34,575 nucleotides of DNA. Origin: Reyranella massiliensis 521. Lineage in GTDB: Bacteria > Pseudomonadota > Alphaproteobacteria > Reyranellales > Reyranellaceae. Below the pieces are notes generated by a model. The model did not search any database and had not been told where the DNA came from. It worked only from the letters and a program-made list of their open reading frames with translations. Location: the NCBI GenBank assembly GCA_945862125.1, contig CAMAYC010000044.1, forward strand, positions 1-34,575, written 5' to 3'. The translations under genes were made by a program, and so were the position numbers. Positions 27,258 to 34,575 of the stretch are shown here, piece after piece (positions within the stretch are counted from its first letter, which is position 1; each line of letters begins with the position of its first letter).

Positions 27258-28594
27258 ACCCGACGATCCAGCAGCTCAGCGCCGACCTCGCGGCCGGCCG
27301 TACCACCTCGCGCAAACTCACCGATGAGGCGCTCGCCCGCATCGAGGACCCGAAGGGCGAAGGCAAGCGCACCTTCATCAAGGTCTGGAAGGCGCAGGCC
27401 TTGGCCGCCGCCGACGCCAGCGATCTAAGGCGCAAGGCAGGTCTCGTCGCCTCGCCGCTGGAAGGCATCCCGGTCTCGATCAAGAACCTCTGCGATGTGG
27501 CAGGCGAGACCACGCTGTCGGGCTCGAAGGCGCTCGACGATGCACCGCCGGCCAAGGCCGACGCACCCGTCGTGGCGCGCCTGCGCGCCGCCGGCGCGGT
27601 GATCGTCGGCAGCACCAACATGAGCGAGTTCGCCTTCTCGGGCGTGGGCTTCAACCCGCACTATGGCACCCCGGGCAATCCCGCCGACCGTACCCGTGTG
27701 CCCGGCGGTTCCTCGGCCGGGGCGGCCGTCTCGGTCGCCGACCGGATGGCCGTGGCGGCGCTAGGCACCGACACCGGCGGCTCGGTGCGCATTCCCGCCG
27801 CCGTGTGCGGCATCGTGGGTTTCAAGCCGACGGCCCGGCGCGTGCCGATCGACGGTGTCATCCCGCTCTCGACCTCACTCGATTCGATCGGGCCGCTCGC
27901 CAACTCCGTGGAAGATTGCGCCATCGTCGATGCGGTGTTCGCCAACCAGCCCATTCACGTGCCCGAGGCGATGCCGCTGTCTGGCCTTCGCCTCGCGGTG
28001 CCCAAGCATTTCGTGATGGACGACCTCGATCCCACCGTCGCCAAGGCCTTCGAGCGCGCCCTGAAAGCGCTGGCCGCCAAGGGCGTGAAGATCGACCATA
28101 TCGACCTGCCCCAGCTCAACGAACTGCCCACCATCAACGCCAAGGGCGGGTTCGCCGCGTCAGAGGCCTATGCCTGGCACAAGGAGCTGATCGCCCGCCG
28201 CGGCAATGCTTACGACCCGTTCGTGGCGCCGCGCATCATGCGCGGCAAGGAGATGACCGCCGCTGACTACATCGAGCTCCTGGGCAAGCGCACCGATCTC
28301 TGCCGCCGCGTCTCGGCGATCACCTCCAATTACGACGCGGTCGCGATGCCGACCTGCGCCATCGTGGCACCGACGCTCGACGAGGTGTCGACGGCCGAAG
28401 GCTTCACCAAGAAGAACATGCTGCTGCTGCGCAACACCACGGTCGGCAACTTCCTCGACCGCTGCGGCATCAGCCTGCCCTGCCACGGCACAGGCGAATT
28501 GCCGGTGGGCTTCATGCTGATGGGCGAGGCAATGGCCGACCAGCGCGTGCTGGCGATGGCGCGGTCGGTCGCGCCGGTCGTGCGCCCGAGCTGA
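27254..28594 (+). CDS. Amidase signature family hydrolase
   Basis: 446 residues. The Ser-cisSer-Lys machinery is present: K77 in IPVSIKN, the GGSSAG segment (151-156) and the nucleophile S177 in [12 protein letters not shown]. It is shorter than GatA and has no gatB/gatC neighbours, so it is more likely a small-molecule amidase than the tRNA amidotransferase. The N-terminus ([32 protein letters not shown]) is the usual helical cap. Its start overlaps the acs stop, so the two are coupled; an amidase releasing a short acid for the synthetase is possible but unproven. It ends the rightward run before a structured intergenic region. Confidence 0.93.
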
Positions 28595-28849
28595 AGCTTA
28601 GACCAAATTCGGGTGCTTTCTCAGACACGATCTGTCCAGAATGTGTCTGTCTGAAAATTCACAAGTCGTTGGCCCGCTTGAACCGGACGATTCTTTTCAA
28701 CGCAGGCCGAATCGTCGGGCCTGTCTGAAAAATAGGCGAAGAAAAACGCCCGGAACGGAGCCGTTCGGGCGTTGCCAGCAGTGGCTGCACATAGGTTCCC
28801 ACTGTAGCTGAAATCTAGCACGAAACCTGCTGAACTTGCAACTAGAATA
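28595..28849. other. Structured non-coding gap between convergent operons
   Basis: 255 bases with no credible gene, less GC-rich than its surroundings. It contains several stem-loops: CAGACAC (28622-28628) with GTGTCTG (28643-28649); GACGATTC (28686-28693) with GAATCGTC (28709-28716); and the leftward terminator listed separately. Leftward, a further short stem, CAGTGG with CCACTG, lies before the terminator. The 11-mer CTGTCTGAAAA occurs directly repeated at 28647 and 28721. It may hold terminators for both operons and possibly a small RNA. Confidence 0.6.
28739..28773 (-). terminator. Intrinsic terminator of the leftward flavoprotein operon
   Basis: Read leftward, a 13-bp stem with one bulged base (arms 28761-28773 and 28745-28758) is followed directly by a run of T residues (from 28746 downward, TTTTT then CTTCG). 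This is a classic rho-independent terminator, about 75 bases after the stop of the last flavin-reductase gene. Rightward it lacks a T-run, so it works mainly in one direction. Confidence 0.85.
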
Positions 28850-29476
28850 TCAAGGATCATCAGGCCGCCGCATCTTCCAGACATTCTCGGTCGTGGTGTA
28901 TTCGCTGTACCCCAGCCGCGCGACCGGCTTGAAGGCCATCGTATCGATTCGGCCGTCCTTGACGATGCCGTCATCGACATGGATGCCGACGACGCGGCCG
29001 AACACCACGGTCGCCCGGTGCGCCTCGCGGCCCTCCTCGACCGGCATCTCGACCGTCTTCCAGTATTTGCACTCCAGAGCGATCGGCGAGCGGGCGACGC
29101 GCGGCGGCTTGACGAAGCGCGACGGCGCCGGGGCGAGGCCCGCCAGCTTCATCTCATCGACGCCGTAGTCGACCATCGTGGTCGTGACGTTCATCTGCTC
29201 GGCGAGCTCGGCGCTCACCATGTTGACCACGAACTCGCCCGTCTCCTCGGCGTTGCGCCGGGAATGCTTGGTCGGGTTGTCGCCATAGGTGCCGGTGGTC
29301 GAGAAATAGACCATGGGCGGCGAGCCGCTGACGGCGTTGTAGAAACTGTAGGGGGCGAGATTGACACGGCCCTGACCGTCGACCGTCGAGATCCAGCCGA
29401 TGGGCCGCGGCACGACCAGCGCCGTGAAGGGAATCTGCATCCCGCCATGGTCGCGGCCGGTCATGTCGTAGAACAT
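28850..29476 (-). CDS. Flavin reductase-like protein, copy 2
   Basis: 208 residues; an FMN-binding split-barrel protein of the flavin-reductase-like (DIM6/NTAB) family. Typical elements are the VVPRPIGWISTVDGQGRVNLAPYSFYN segment (21-47), STTGTYGD--TKHSRRNAEETGEFVVN (about 59-85) and the C-terminal RLGYSEYTTTENVW. These proteins bind FMN and reduce flavin with NAD(P)H or use it as a fixed cofactor. It is the last of four leftward genes, 40 bases after its paralogue, to which it is about 79% identical by direct ungapped comparison. Differences cluster in the first 20 residues and at 48-52 and 105-130, so the core is conserved. It ends before a strong terminator. Confidence 0.92.
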   Translation of the reverse strand: MFYDMTGRDHGGMQIPFTALVVPRPIGWISTVDGQGRVNLAPYSFYNAVSGSPPMVYFSTTGTYGDNPTKHSRRNAEETGEFVVNMVSAELAEQMNVTTTMVDYGVDEMKLAGLAPAPSRFVKPPRVARSPIALECKYWKTVEMPVEEGREAHRATVVFGRVVGIHVDDGIVKDGRIDTMAFKPVARLGYSEYTTTENVWKMRRPDDP

Positions 29477-29493
29477 CTTTCGATCTCGTCTTG

Positions 29494-29526
29494 CTTGGGG
29501 CGACTACTTGGGGCGACTACTTGGGG
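29494..29526. repeat. 13-bp tandem repeat at the stop codon of copy 1
   Basis: The unit CTTGGGGCGACTA occurs twice in a row (29494-29506 and 29507-29519), followed by a partial third copy (CTTGGGG, 29520-29526) that lies in the coding end of flavin-reductase copy 1. On the gene strand each full unit carries a TAG; the first is the real stop. It looks like a slippage duplication of the gene end. Confidence 0.85.
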
Positions 29527-30146
29527 TCGTCCGGCCGGCGCATCCGCCAGACATTCTCCGTGGTGGTGTACTCACTATAACCTAACCGGGCAACCGGTTT
29601 GAACGCCAGAGTATCGATGCGGCCGTCCTTGATGATGCTGTCGTCGATATGGACGCCGACCACCTGGCCGAACACGACCGAGCCGCGCTTGGCCTCGTGG
29701 CCCTTCTCGGTCGGCATCTCGATGGTGCGCCAGTACTTGCATTCGAGGGCGACGGGCGATTCCTTTACGCGCGGTGGCTTCACGAAAGTGGAAGGCACCG
29801 CCGTCAGGCCCGCGAGCTTCAGCTCGTCGACGCCGAACGCCACCATCGCCGTGGTCACATTCATCTGCTCCGCGAGGTCGGCGCTCACCATGTTGACGAC
29901 GAATTCGCCGGTCTGCTCGGCATTCATGCGGCTGTGCTTGGTCGGCGTGTCGCCATAGGTGCCGGTGGTCGAGAAATAGACCATCGGCGGGAACTCGCCG
30001 ACGCCGTTGTAGAAACTGTAGGGCGCGAGATTGACCCGGCCCTGGGAATCGACGGTCGAGATCCAGCCGATCGGCCGCGGCACGATCAGCGCCTTCAACG
30101 GATCCTGCGGCAGCCCGTGGTCGCGCTTGGCGGCATCGTAGAACAT
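29517..30146 (-). CDS. Flavin reductase-like protein, copy 1
   Basis: 209 residues, same FMN-binding split-barrel family as its downstream neighbour and clearly its tandem duplicate. The conserved core is the same (VPRPIGWISTVDSQGRVNLAPYSFYN, TKHSR, TGEFVVNMVSA, LGYSEYTTTENVW). Start at ATG 30146, with GGGAG about six bases upstream. It follows the NDH-2-like gene by 26 bases. A 13-bp tandem repeat covers its stop codon. Retention of two copies with changed surface and N-terminal residues suggests either a heteromer or divided substrates; the sequence alone cannot tell which. Confidence 0.92.
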   Translation of the reverse strand: MFYDAAKRDHGLPQDPLKALIVPRPIGWISTVDSQGRVNLAPYSFYNGVGEFPPMVYFSTTGTYGDTPTKHSRMNAEQTGEFVVNMVSADLAEQMNVTTAMVAFGVDELKLAGLTAVPSTFVKPPRVKESPVALECKYWRTIEMPTEKGHEAKRGSVVFGQVVGVHIDDSIIKDGRIDTLAFKPVARLGYSEYTTTENVWRMRRPDDPK

Positions 30147-30172
30147 GGTCTTCTCCCTCACCCAAAACGAGC

Positions 30173-31387
30173 TTAGCCAAATCGAATGGGCGGCGCCTGC
30201 ACCGTGGGCGCCGCGGCGTCGAGGATCGACCGGCGATCGCCCGACCGCGGCGGATAGATGCGCTCGCGGTTGATGATCTCCTTGGTCCGCTTGGCCGTAG
30301 CGCCTTGCGATACCAGCTTTCGGTCCCAGCCCTCGGTGTAGACGGCGCCCCACGGGCCGAGGTCGAGGATGGTCGTGTACCAGTCGATGCGAAGCGGCAG
30401 CAACGGCTGGCCGAGCAGATCGCAGACGACATTGTGGCCTGCGAAACGGCCCATCGGCCTTCCGTGCTGGCACGACATCACCGAGCAGTGCACGTCGTCG
30501 ACCAGCAGCCAGGCGCAATCGCCCGCGGCGAACTCGGCCGCCAGGCCTTTGATCTTGAGCGACGGTTCGACCGGCAGCCGGCCCAATCGGTCGCGTTCGA
30601 CCGGGAACTGGGCGGTGAGCGGATGGGCCTTCATGCCGGCGCACCAAACGACGGTGGCGGCGGCGATGCGTTCGCCTGTGGCCAGGGTCGCGCCTTCGGC
30701 ATCGACCGCCGCCACCGAGACACCGCCGCGCATCTCCACGCCAAGCGTGCCAAGAGCTTCGTCGATCACAGGCTGGGCGCCCGCGCCCATGTCGCTGCCG
30801 ATCCGGGGCGCATGATCGGCCAGGATGACGCGGGGCGACGCGATGCCGGCCGCCCGCAGCTTGCCGGGCATCTCGGCCGCCGCTTCGATGCCGGTCAGGC
30901 CGCCACCGACCACGAGCACGGTCGACCTGCCCGATGACACAGGCTGCTTCACCAGGCTTGCGATGTGAGTGTTGAGCCGCTGGGCGGCCGCATGCGTGTC
31001 GACATCAAAGGCATGATCGCCCAGCCCCGGAATCGGCGGGTGGGCAAGTCGGCTGCCGAGCGCAAAGACCAGCCGGTCGTAGGCGATGTCCTGTGAGGCC
31101 CCATCGGATCGGTAGGTGACGGTCCGTTGCGCGACGTCGATGCCGGTGACCTCGCCCTCGAGACGACGGACGCCGATCGGGCCCAGCACGCTGTCCAGGG
31201 CGACACGTGTGTCGCCGAGATCGGCCTCGTAGTTGCGCACGCGGATCGAATGCCAGGCCGTCCGGTCGATCACCACGATCTCGACCCGGTCGGCGCCGAC
31301 CTTCAATTCATCCAGCGCACGGGCCGCGCCGATCGCGCTCCACAGGCCGGCGAAGCCGGCACCAAGCACCACGATGCGCTGCGCCAC
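30173..31387 (-). CDS. NDH-2-like FAD-dependent NAD(P)H oxidoreductase
   Basis: 404 residues. The FAD-binding GAGFAG (9-14), the NAD(P)H-binding GGGLTG (161-166) and the second FAD motif EFAAGDCAW (285-293) are in the order of type II NADH dehydrogenases and related pyridine-nucleotide disulfide oxidoreductases without the redox disulfide. WCAGMKAHP (248-256) is the usual bridge. It is somewhat short, and the C-terminal membrane-anchoring part is weakly developed, so a soluble or peripheral diaphorase is possible. The start is GTG 31387, chosen because GAGGAGG lies eight bases upstream; a longer in-frame N-terminus reads into the upstream gene and is arginine-rich noise. It sits 13 bases after the MESH1-like gene and before two flavin-reductase genes. 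Confidence 0.9.
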   Translation of the reverse strand: MAQRIVVLGAGFAGLWSAIGAARALDELKVGADRVEIVVIDRTAWHSIRVRNYEADLGDTRVALDSVLGPIGVRRLEGEVTGIDVAQRTVTYRSDGASQDIAYDRLVFALGSRLAHPPIPGLGDHAFDVDTHAAAQRLNTHIASLVKQPVSSGRSTVLVVGGGLTGIEAAAEMPGKLRAAGIASPRVILADHAPRIGSDMGAGAQPVIDEALGTLGVEMRGGVSVAAVDAEGATLATGERIAAATVVWCAGMKAHPLTAQFPVERDRLGRLPVEPSLKIKGLAAEFAAGDCAWLLVDDVHCSVMSCQHGRPMGRFAGHNVVCDLLGQPLLPLRIDWYTTILDLGPWGAVYTEGWDRKLVSQGATAKRTKEIINRERIYPPRSGDRRSILDAAAPTVQAPPIRFG

Positions 31388-31400
31388 CGATCCGTCCTCC

Positions 31401-31943
31401 TCAGCCGAGATGCCGCCTGGCATCGGCATAGGCCTGGTCGAACGCCGCATCGAGCGTGGCGTTGAGACCGCGGCACGAGCGCACCACCTGCTCGGCCCAG
31501 CCGACATAGTCGCGCAGCCGCTCCGGCGTCCATCCCTTCGGCGGGCTGCTCACCATGCTGCGCAGGTTGGACGTCTTGTCGGCGACCTTCAGCAGCTTCG
31601 CCCGCCGCGACTTCGACGGTGTCTTGTCGATCTGCAGGCGCTTGCGCTCTTCCTTGGGCAGCGACTTGTCGTCGGTTACCTCGGCCACCAAGGCAGCGAC
31701 GTCGGGGCCGAAACGCTGTGTCAGATCCTCGTAGGTCGCGTCGGTGTCTTCGAGCGTGTCGTGCAGCAGCCCGCCGGCCAGCAGCGTGACATCGGTGCCT
31801 CCGGTCGCTTCGGCGAGCAAGGCCGCCACCTCGGTTAGGTGGTTGATGTAGGGCTCGGCGCGCTCGCCCTTGCGCCGCTGGGCGATGTGCTGGCGGGCGG
31901 CGTAGTCGGCGGCACGCGCCAGGAGGACGATATCGGCGCTCAT
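31401..31943 (-). CDS. MESH1-like HD hydrolase (small alarmone/NADPH phosphatase)
   Basis: 180 residues, a single HD domain of the (p)ppGpp hydrolase type, with no synthetase or regulatory domains. Metal and catalytic residues are H35, H61-D62, E65-D66 and D122 with N126 (motifs YINHLTEVA, LLHDTLEDTD and VADKTSNL). Length and residue numbers match those I recall for human MESH1. Related enzymes hydrolyse (p)ppGpp, and MESH1 also removes the 2'-phosphate of NADPH. Start at ATG 31943 with GAGGA just upstream; a TTG one codon earlier is unlikely. It is the first gene of the leftward operon that continues with an NADH-dehydrogenase-like flavoprotein and two flavin reductases, and it diverges from the Sco gene. 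Confidence 0.9.
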   Translation of the reverse strand: MSADIVLLARAADYAARQHIAQRRKGERAEPYINHLTEVAALLAEATGGTDVTLLAGGLLHDTLEDTDATYEDLTQRFGPDVAALVAEVTDDKSLPKEERKRLQIDKTPSKSRRAKLLKVADKTSNLRSMVSSPPKGWTPERLRDYVGWAEQVVRSCRGLNATLDAAFDQAYADARRHLG

Positions 31944-32009
31944 CAATTCCTCTTGTGCGACCAGTGGTCCGGCTTGTCGAGCCGCCCGGCCCGGCCCATG
32001 TTCCCCGCC

Positions 32010-32588
32010 ATGTCGCGTACCATGAAAGTCCTGCTGGGCGTCTGGATTGCCGCCCTCGCCGTCGCCGCCGGCTGGATCGGCTGGGATGCCGTCCGGGGCG
32101 ACCGCCCGAGCATCGGCGGGCCCTTCACCCTGGTCGACCAGGACGGCCGCACCGTCACGAGCGACAGCCTCAAGGGCAAGCCGACGCTGATCTACTTCGG
32201 CTTCACCTACTGCCCCGACGTCTGCCCGACCTCGCTGTTGCTGATGGAGACGGCAATCGAGCAGCTAGGGCCCGATGCCGCAAAGAAGGTGAACCTCGTC
32301 TTCATCACCATCGATCCCGAGCGCGACACGCCGGCGCTGCTGAAAGGCTACGTGCCCAATTTCGGCCCGACCTTCATCGGCCTCACCGGCACGCCGCAGC
32401 AGGTGGCCGACGTCGCCCGCGCCTTTCGCGTCTATTATCAGAAGGTCCCGGGCAAGGATGGCGGCCCCTACCTGATGGACCACTCCTCGATCGTCTATCT
32501 GCTCGACCGCAACGGCCGGTTCGTCACCCACTTCACCCACGAGGCCAAGGCCGATGCGATCGCCAAGGCCGTGGGACGGTTGCTCTAA
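32010..32588 (+). CDS. SCO1/SenC-family copper chaperone
   Basis: 192 residues. One N-terminal membrane anchor (about 5-25) precedes a thioredoxin-like domain. The copper ligands C68 and C72 (YCPDVCP) and H158 (MDHSS) are all present, as are the FTLVDQDGRTVTSDSLKGKPTLIYFGFTYC and ITIDPERDTP segments. These proteins deliver copper to the CuA site of cytochrome oxidase or act in periplasmic thiol and redox control. No oxidase genes are in the window. The start could be ATG 31998, 32010 or 32022; none has a clear ribosome site and the anchor is intact in all. Divergent from the MESH1-like operon. Confidence 0.93.
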   Translation: MSRTMKVLLGVWIAALAVAAGWIGWDAVRGDRPSIGGPFTLVDQDGRTVTSDSLKGKPTLIYFGFTYCPDVCPTSLLLMETAIEQLGPDAAKKVNLVFITIDPERDTPALLKGYVPNFGPTFIGLTGTPQQVADVARAFRVYYQKVPGKDGGPYLMDHSSIVYLLDRNGRFVTHFTHEAKADAIAKAVGRLL

Positions 32589-32593
32589 GTCCT

Positions 32594-32626
32594 TGAATTT
32601 GCACGAATTGTGCGCTGCAATATTGA
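32594..32626 (+). promoter_or_regulatory. Candidate phaZ promoter with TGC/GCA repeats
   Basis: TTGAAT (about 32594-32599) and TGCAAT (32616-32621 region) are about 17 bases apart and could be -35 and -10 boxes. Between and over them lie TTGCAC (32599-32604), GTGC (32610-32613) and CTGCAA (32615-32620). As I recall, alphaproteobacterial PhaR repressors recognise TGC/GCA-rich repeats, so this could be a PHA-responsive operator. Confidence 0.35.
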
Positions 32627-32664
32627 AGTGACAAGCATTCGCTTCAGCGTACAATCCGCGCCCC

Positions 32665-33885
32665 ATGCTTTATCAAGCCTATGAATTCCAACGGCAGTTC
32701 GCGAACCCGGTCCGGCTTTGGGCCAACGCGCTCGAGCAGGCCTATTCCAGCCCCTACAACCCCCTGACTGAAACCTGGGTCGGCAAGTCGATCGCGGCGA
32801 GCGCCGAGATCGTCGCGCGGCTCACGCAGAACTACGGCAAGCCCCACTTCAACCTGAAGACCACGCAGATCGGCAATGAGACTGTCGAGGTCAACGAAGA
32901 ACTGCTGCTGCGCAAGCCGTTCTGTGACCTGGTCCATTTTCATCGCGATACCGCCCGGCGCGACCCCAAGGTCCTGGTGGTGGCACCGATGAGCGGCCAC
33001 TTCGCCACCCTGCTGCGCGGCACCGTCGAGGCGCTGCTGCCCGAGCACGACGTCCACATCACCGACTGGAAGGATGCCCGCGAGGTGCCGCTCACCGCCG
33101 GCAACTTCTCGCTCGACGACTACATCGACTACATCATCGCCTTTTGCCGCTACCTCGGGCCCGACGTGCACGTGATCGCCGTCTGCCAGCCCTCGGTGCC
33201 GGTGATGGCCGCGGCCGCGCTGATGGCTGAAGCCAAGGACCCGCGCCAGCCGCGCTCGCTCACCCTGATGGGCGGCCCGATCGACACACGCCAGAGCCCG
33301 ACCGTTCCCAACGACCTGGCGATGCGAAACTCGATGATGTGGTTCCGCCAGAACGTGATCTCGACGGTGCCCTTCGGCTATCCCGGCGCCATGCGCCGCG
33401 TCTATCCCGGCTTCCTGCAGCTCACCAGCTTCATCTCGATGAACCTGGACCGGCACGTGAACGCCCACATGCGCCAGTTCGAACATCTGGTGAAGGGTGA
33501 CGACGATTCGGCCGATGGCCATCGCACCTTCTACGACGAATATCTCGCGGTCATGGACCTGAGCGCCGAATTCTACCTTCAGACCATCGAGGTCGTTTTC
33601 AAGGAACACCTGCTGCCGCGCGGCGAATGGGTGAGCCGCGACCGCAAGATCGACCCCTCGTTCATCGAGACGGCCCTGATGACGGTGGAAGGCGAACTGG
33701 ACGATATTTCGGGCATCGGCCAGACCAAGGCGGCCCACGCGCTGACGCCGAACATTCCCGGTGCCCGCCACGTCCACTGGGAGCAGCCCCGGGTCGGCCA
33801 CTACGGCATCTTCAACGGCCGCAAATGGCGCGAGCAGATCATGCCGCGGGTCCGCGCCTTCATCCGCGAGAACGACGCGCGCTAG
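32665..33885 (+). CDS. phaZ: Intracellular polyhydroxyalkanoate depolymerase
   Basis: 406 residues. It degrades stored native PHB granules. The nucleophile is a cysteine, C174, in IAVCQPSVP in place of the lipase-type serine. D346 (GELDDISG) and H379 (VGHYGIFNG) complete the triad. The spacing equals the C183-D355-H388 triad I recall for the Ralstonia/Cupriavidus intracellular PhaZ, shifted by nine. The N-terminus MLYQAYEFQRQFANPVRLWA is characteristic. No ribosome-binding site is visible before ATG 32665. It stands alone, 76 bases after the Sco gene. It implies that the organism stores PHB, although no phaC or phaR is in the window. Confidence 0.95.
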   Translation: MLYQAYEFQRQFANPVRLWANALEQAYSSPYNPLTETWVGKSIAASAEIVARLTQNYGKPHFNLKTTQIGNETVEVNEELLLRKPFCDLVHFHRDTARRDPKVLVVAPMSGHFATLLRGTVEALLPEHDVHITDWKDAREVPLTAGNFSLDDYIDYIIAFCRYLGPDVHVIAVCQPSVPVMAAAALMAEAKDPRQPRSLTLMGGPIDTRQSPTVPNDLAMRNSMMWFRQNVISTVPFGYPGAMRRVYPGFLQLTSFISMNLDRHVNAHMRQFEHLVKGDDDSADGHRTFYDEYLAVMDLSAEFYLQTIEVVFKEHLLPRGEWVSRDRKIDPSFIETALMTVEGELDDISGIGQTKAAHALTPNIPGARHVHWEQPRVGHYGIFNGRKWREQIMPRVRAFIRENDAR

Positions 33886-33961
33886 CCCGGTGGAGGAAGA
33901 ATTCGAGCGGCGGGTACCGGCAGCGGTGGAGCGCCGCGCGGGATAGGCTTACCATCGGGCC

Positions 33962-34575
33962 ATGGCCCTCCCTGTCGACATCTCCGCCTGGAAACCTGCG
34001 CCGTTCGATCTCAAGGGCGAGACCGTGTTCGCCATTGGCGATGTCCATGGCTGTGCGGCCGAACTGGCCGTTCTTCTCGAGGCCATCCGCGGCCTCGCGC
34101 ACGACACCAAGGGCAAGCGCCGACTCGTCTATCTCGGCGACATGATCAACCGCGGTCCCGACAGCGCCGGCGTGCTGGAACTCTGGGCGCGGGGCGAGGA
34201 AGCGCACGGCGTCGATCACGTCGACCGCTTGATGGGCAACCACGAGATCATGATGATGCTGGCCGCCATGGGCGGGCCGCATGCGCACAAGGCCGAAGTC
34301 ATGTGGCTGAGCAAGCGCATGGGCGGCCAGAAGCTGCTTGACCAGATGGCGGCGCGGGCGGGCCACGCGGCGGCTCACGCCGACCAGGCGCTGCTCAAGG
34401 CGGGGCTGGGCGACGATGTCGTGCATCGCCTGCAGGCCATGCGCTCGCATGTGCGGCTGGGCAACACGCTGTTCGTCCACGGTGGTCTCGACCCACATGC
34501 CGATCCCGACGAATTTCTGGCGCGGCCGTGGCTGATCTTCACCGAGGCGCGCTGGGCCTGGATCAATCACGGCTT
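33962..34575 (+). CDS. PPP-family metallophosphoesterase, N-terminal part (cut by window edge)
   Basis: 204 complete codons are visible and the frame runs off the window end. All metal-site motifs of the PPP superfamily are visible: GDVHGC (27-32), GDMINRGPDS (about 60-69), GNHEIMMM (about 92-99) and HGGLDPHADP (near 179-188). This matches the serine/threonine phosphatase / bis(5'-nucleosyl)-tetraphosphatase (ApaH-like) group. An insert between GNHE and HGG is rich in His and Ala. The start at ATG 33962 fits the fold. The gap of 76 bases to phaZ holds only an 18-codon frame, which I do not count as a gene. Protein phosphatase or nucleotide hydrolase cannot be decided from this part. Confidence 0.9.
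   Translation, partial: MALPVDISAWKPAPFDLKGETVFAIGDVHGCAAELAVLLEAIRGLAHDTKGKRRLVYLGDMINRGPDSAGVLELWARGEEAHGVDHVDRLMGNHEIMMMLAAMGGPHAHKAEVMWLSKRMGGQKLLDQMAARAGHAAAHADQALLKAGLGDDVVHRLQAMRSHVRLGNTLFVHGGLDPHADPDEFLARPWLIFTEARWAWINHG

Noticed and set aside
28621-28980. 119-codon leftward frame over the intergenic region
   Set aside because: It crosses hairpins and the terminator, has no ribosome site, and overlaps the end of the flavin-reductase gene in another frame.
29494-29526. Possible start of a CRISPR or attachment-site repeat
   Set aside because: Only two and a half contiguous 13-bp units without spacers and no cas or integrase genes; slippage explains it.
33895-33946. Possible 18-codon peptide (GTG start) between phaZ and the phosphatase gene
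   Set aside because: Too short, no ribosome site and no recognisable pattern.

Overview
The window is a GC-rich, gene-dense stretch of bacterial chromosome. The gene families (a Bug/TctC binding protein, a liv-type ABC cluster flanked by acyl-CoA ligases, an intracellular PHA depolymerase, a Sco copper protein) and the codon use suggest an alphaproteobacterium, perhaps a soil or water Rhodospirillales/Reyranella-like organism. That placement is inference. I see no rRNA, tRNA, CRISPR array, insertion sequence, phage gene or integrase. No stretch longer than 300 bases lacks a gene; the largest gap is 28595-28849.

Left part, 1-5000. A leftward operon encodes an exported isoaspartyl-methyltransferase-like protein (TTG start with a perfect Shine-Dalgarno), then a large membrane protein with an embedded spermidine-synthase-like domain, then a secreted protein cut by the window edge (GTGA overlap). 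An orphan Bug/TctC solute-binding protein points the other way.

Middle left, 5034-17035. This is an acid uptake and activation locus. Leftward runs a two-component pair (response regulator, then histidine kinase), a long-chain acyl-CoA-ligase-like enzyme and a full LIV transporter (livG, livH, livM, binding protein, livF). Beyond it lie a PaaK-like adenylate-forming protein lacking its usual phosphate loop and an SDR oxidoreductase. One AhpD-like gene is inserted in the opposite orientation behind a 9-bp AT-rich inverted repeat.

Middle right, 17087-28594. After an alpha/beta hydrolase and a convergent secreted TPR protein comes a rightward run of seven tightly spaced genes: aconitase (acnA), a DinB-family protein, a VOC/alpha-beta-hydrolase fusion, a nitroreductase, a GT87-like membrane glycosyltransferase, acetyl-CoA synthetase (acs) and an amidase. 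Several start codons overlap the preceding stop codon. acnA and acs tie the run to acetate and TCA metabolism.

Right part, 28595-34575. A structured intergenic region with a strong leftward terminator closes a leftward four-gene operon: a MESH1-like alarmone/NADPH hydrolase, an NDH-2-like flavoprotein and two tandem flavin-reductase-family proteins about 79% identical. The common theme is nicotinamide and flavin redox chemistry. A Sco protein, a PHA depolymerase (phaZ) and a truncated PPP-family phosphatase follow rightward.

Most of the window is ordinary metabolism and transport. The least explained parts are the exported methyltransferase plus membrane spermidine-synthase-like pair, the alarmone-hydrolase/flavoprotein operon, the VOC-hydrolase fusion and the structured intergenic region at 28595-28849.
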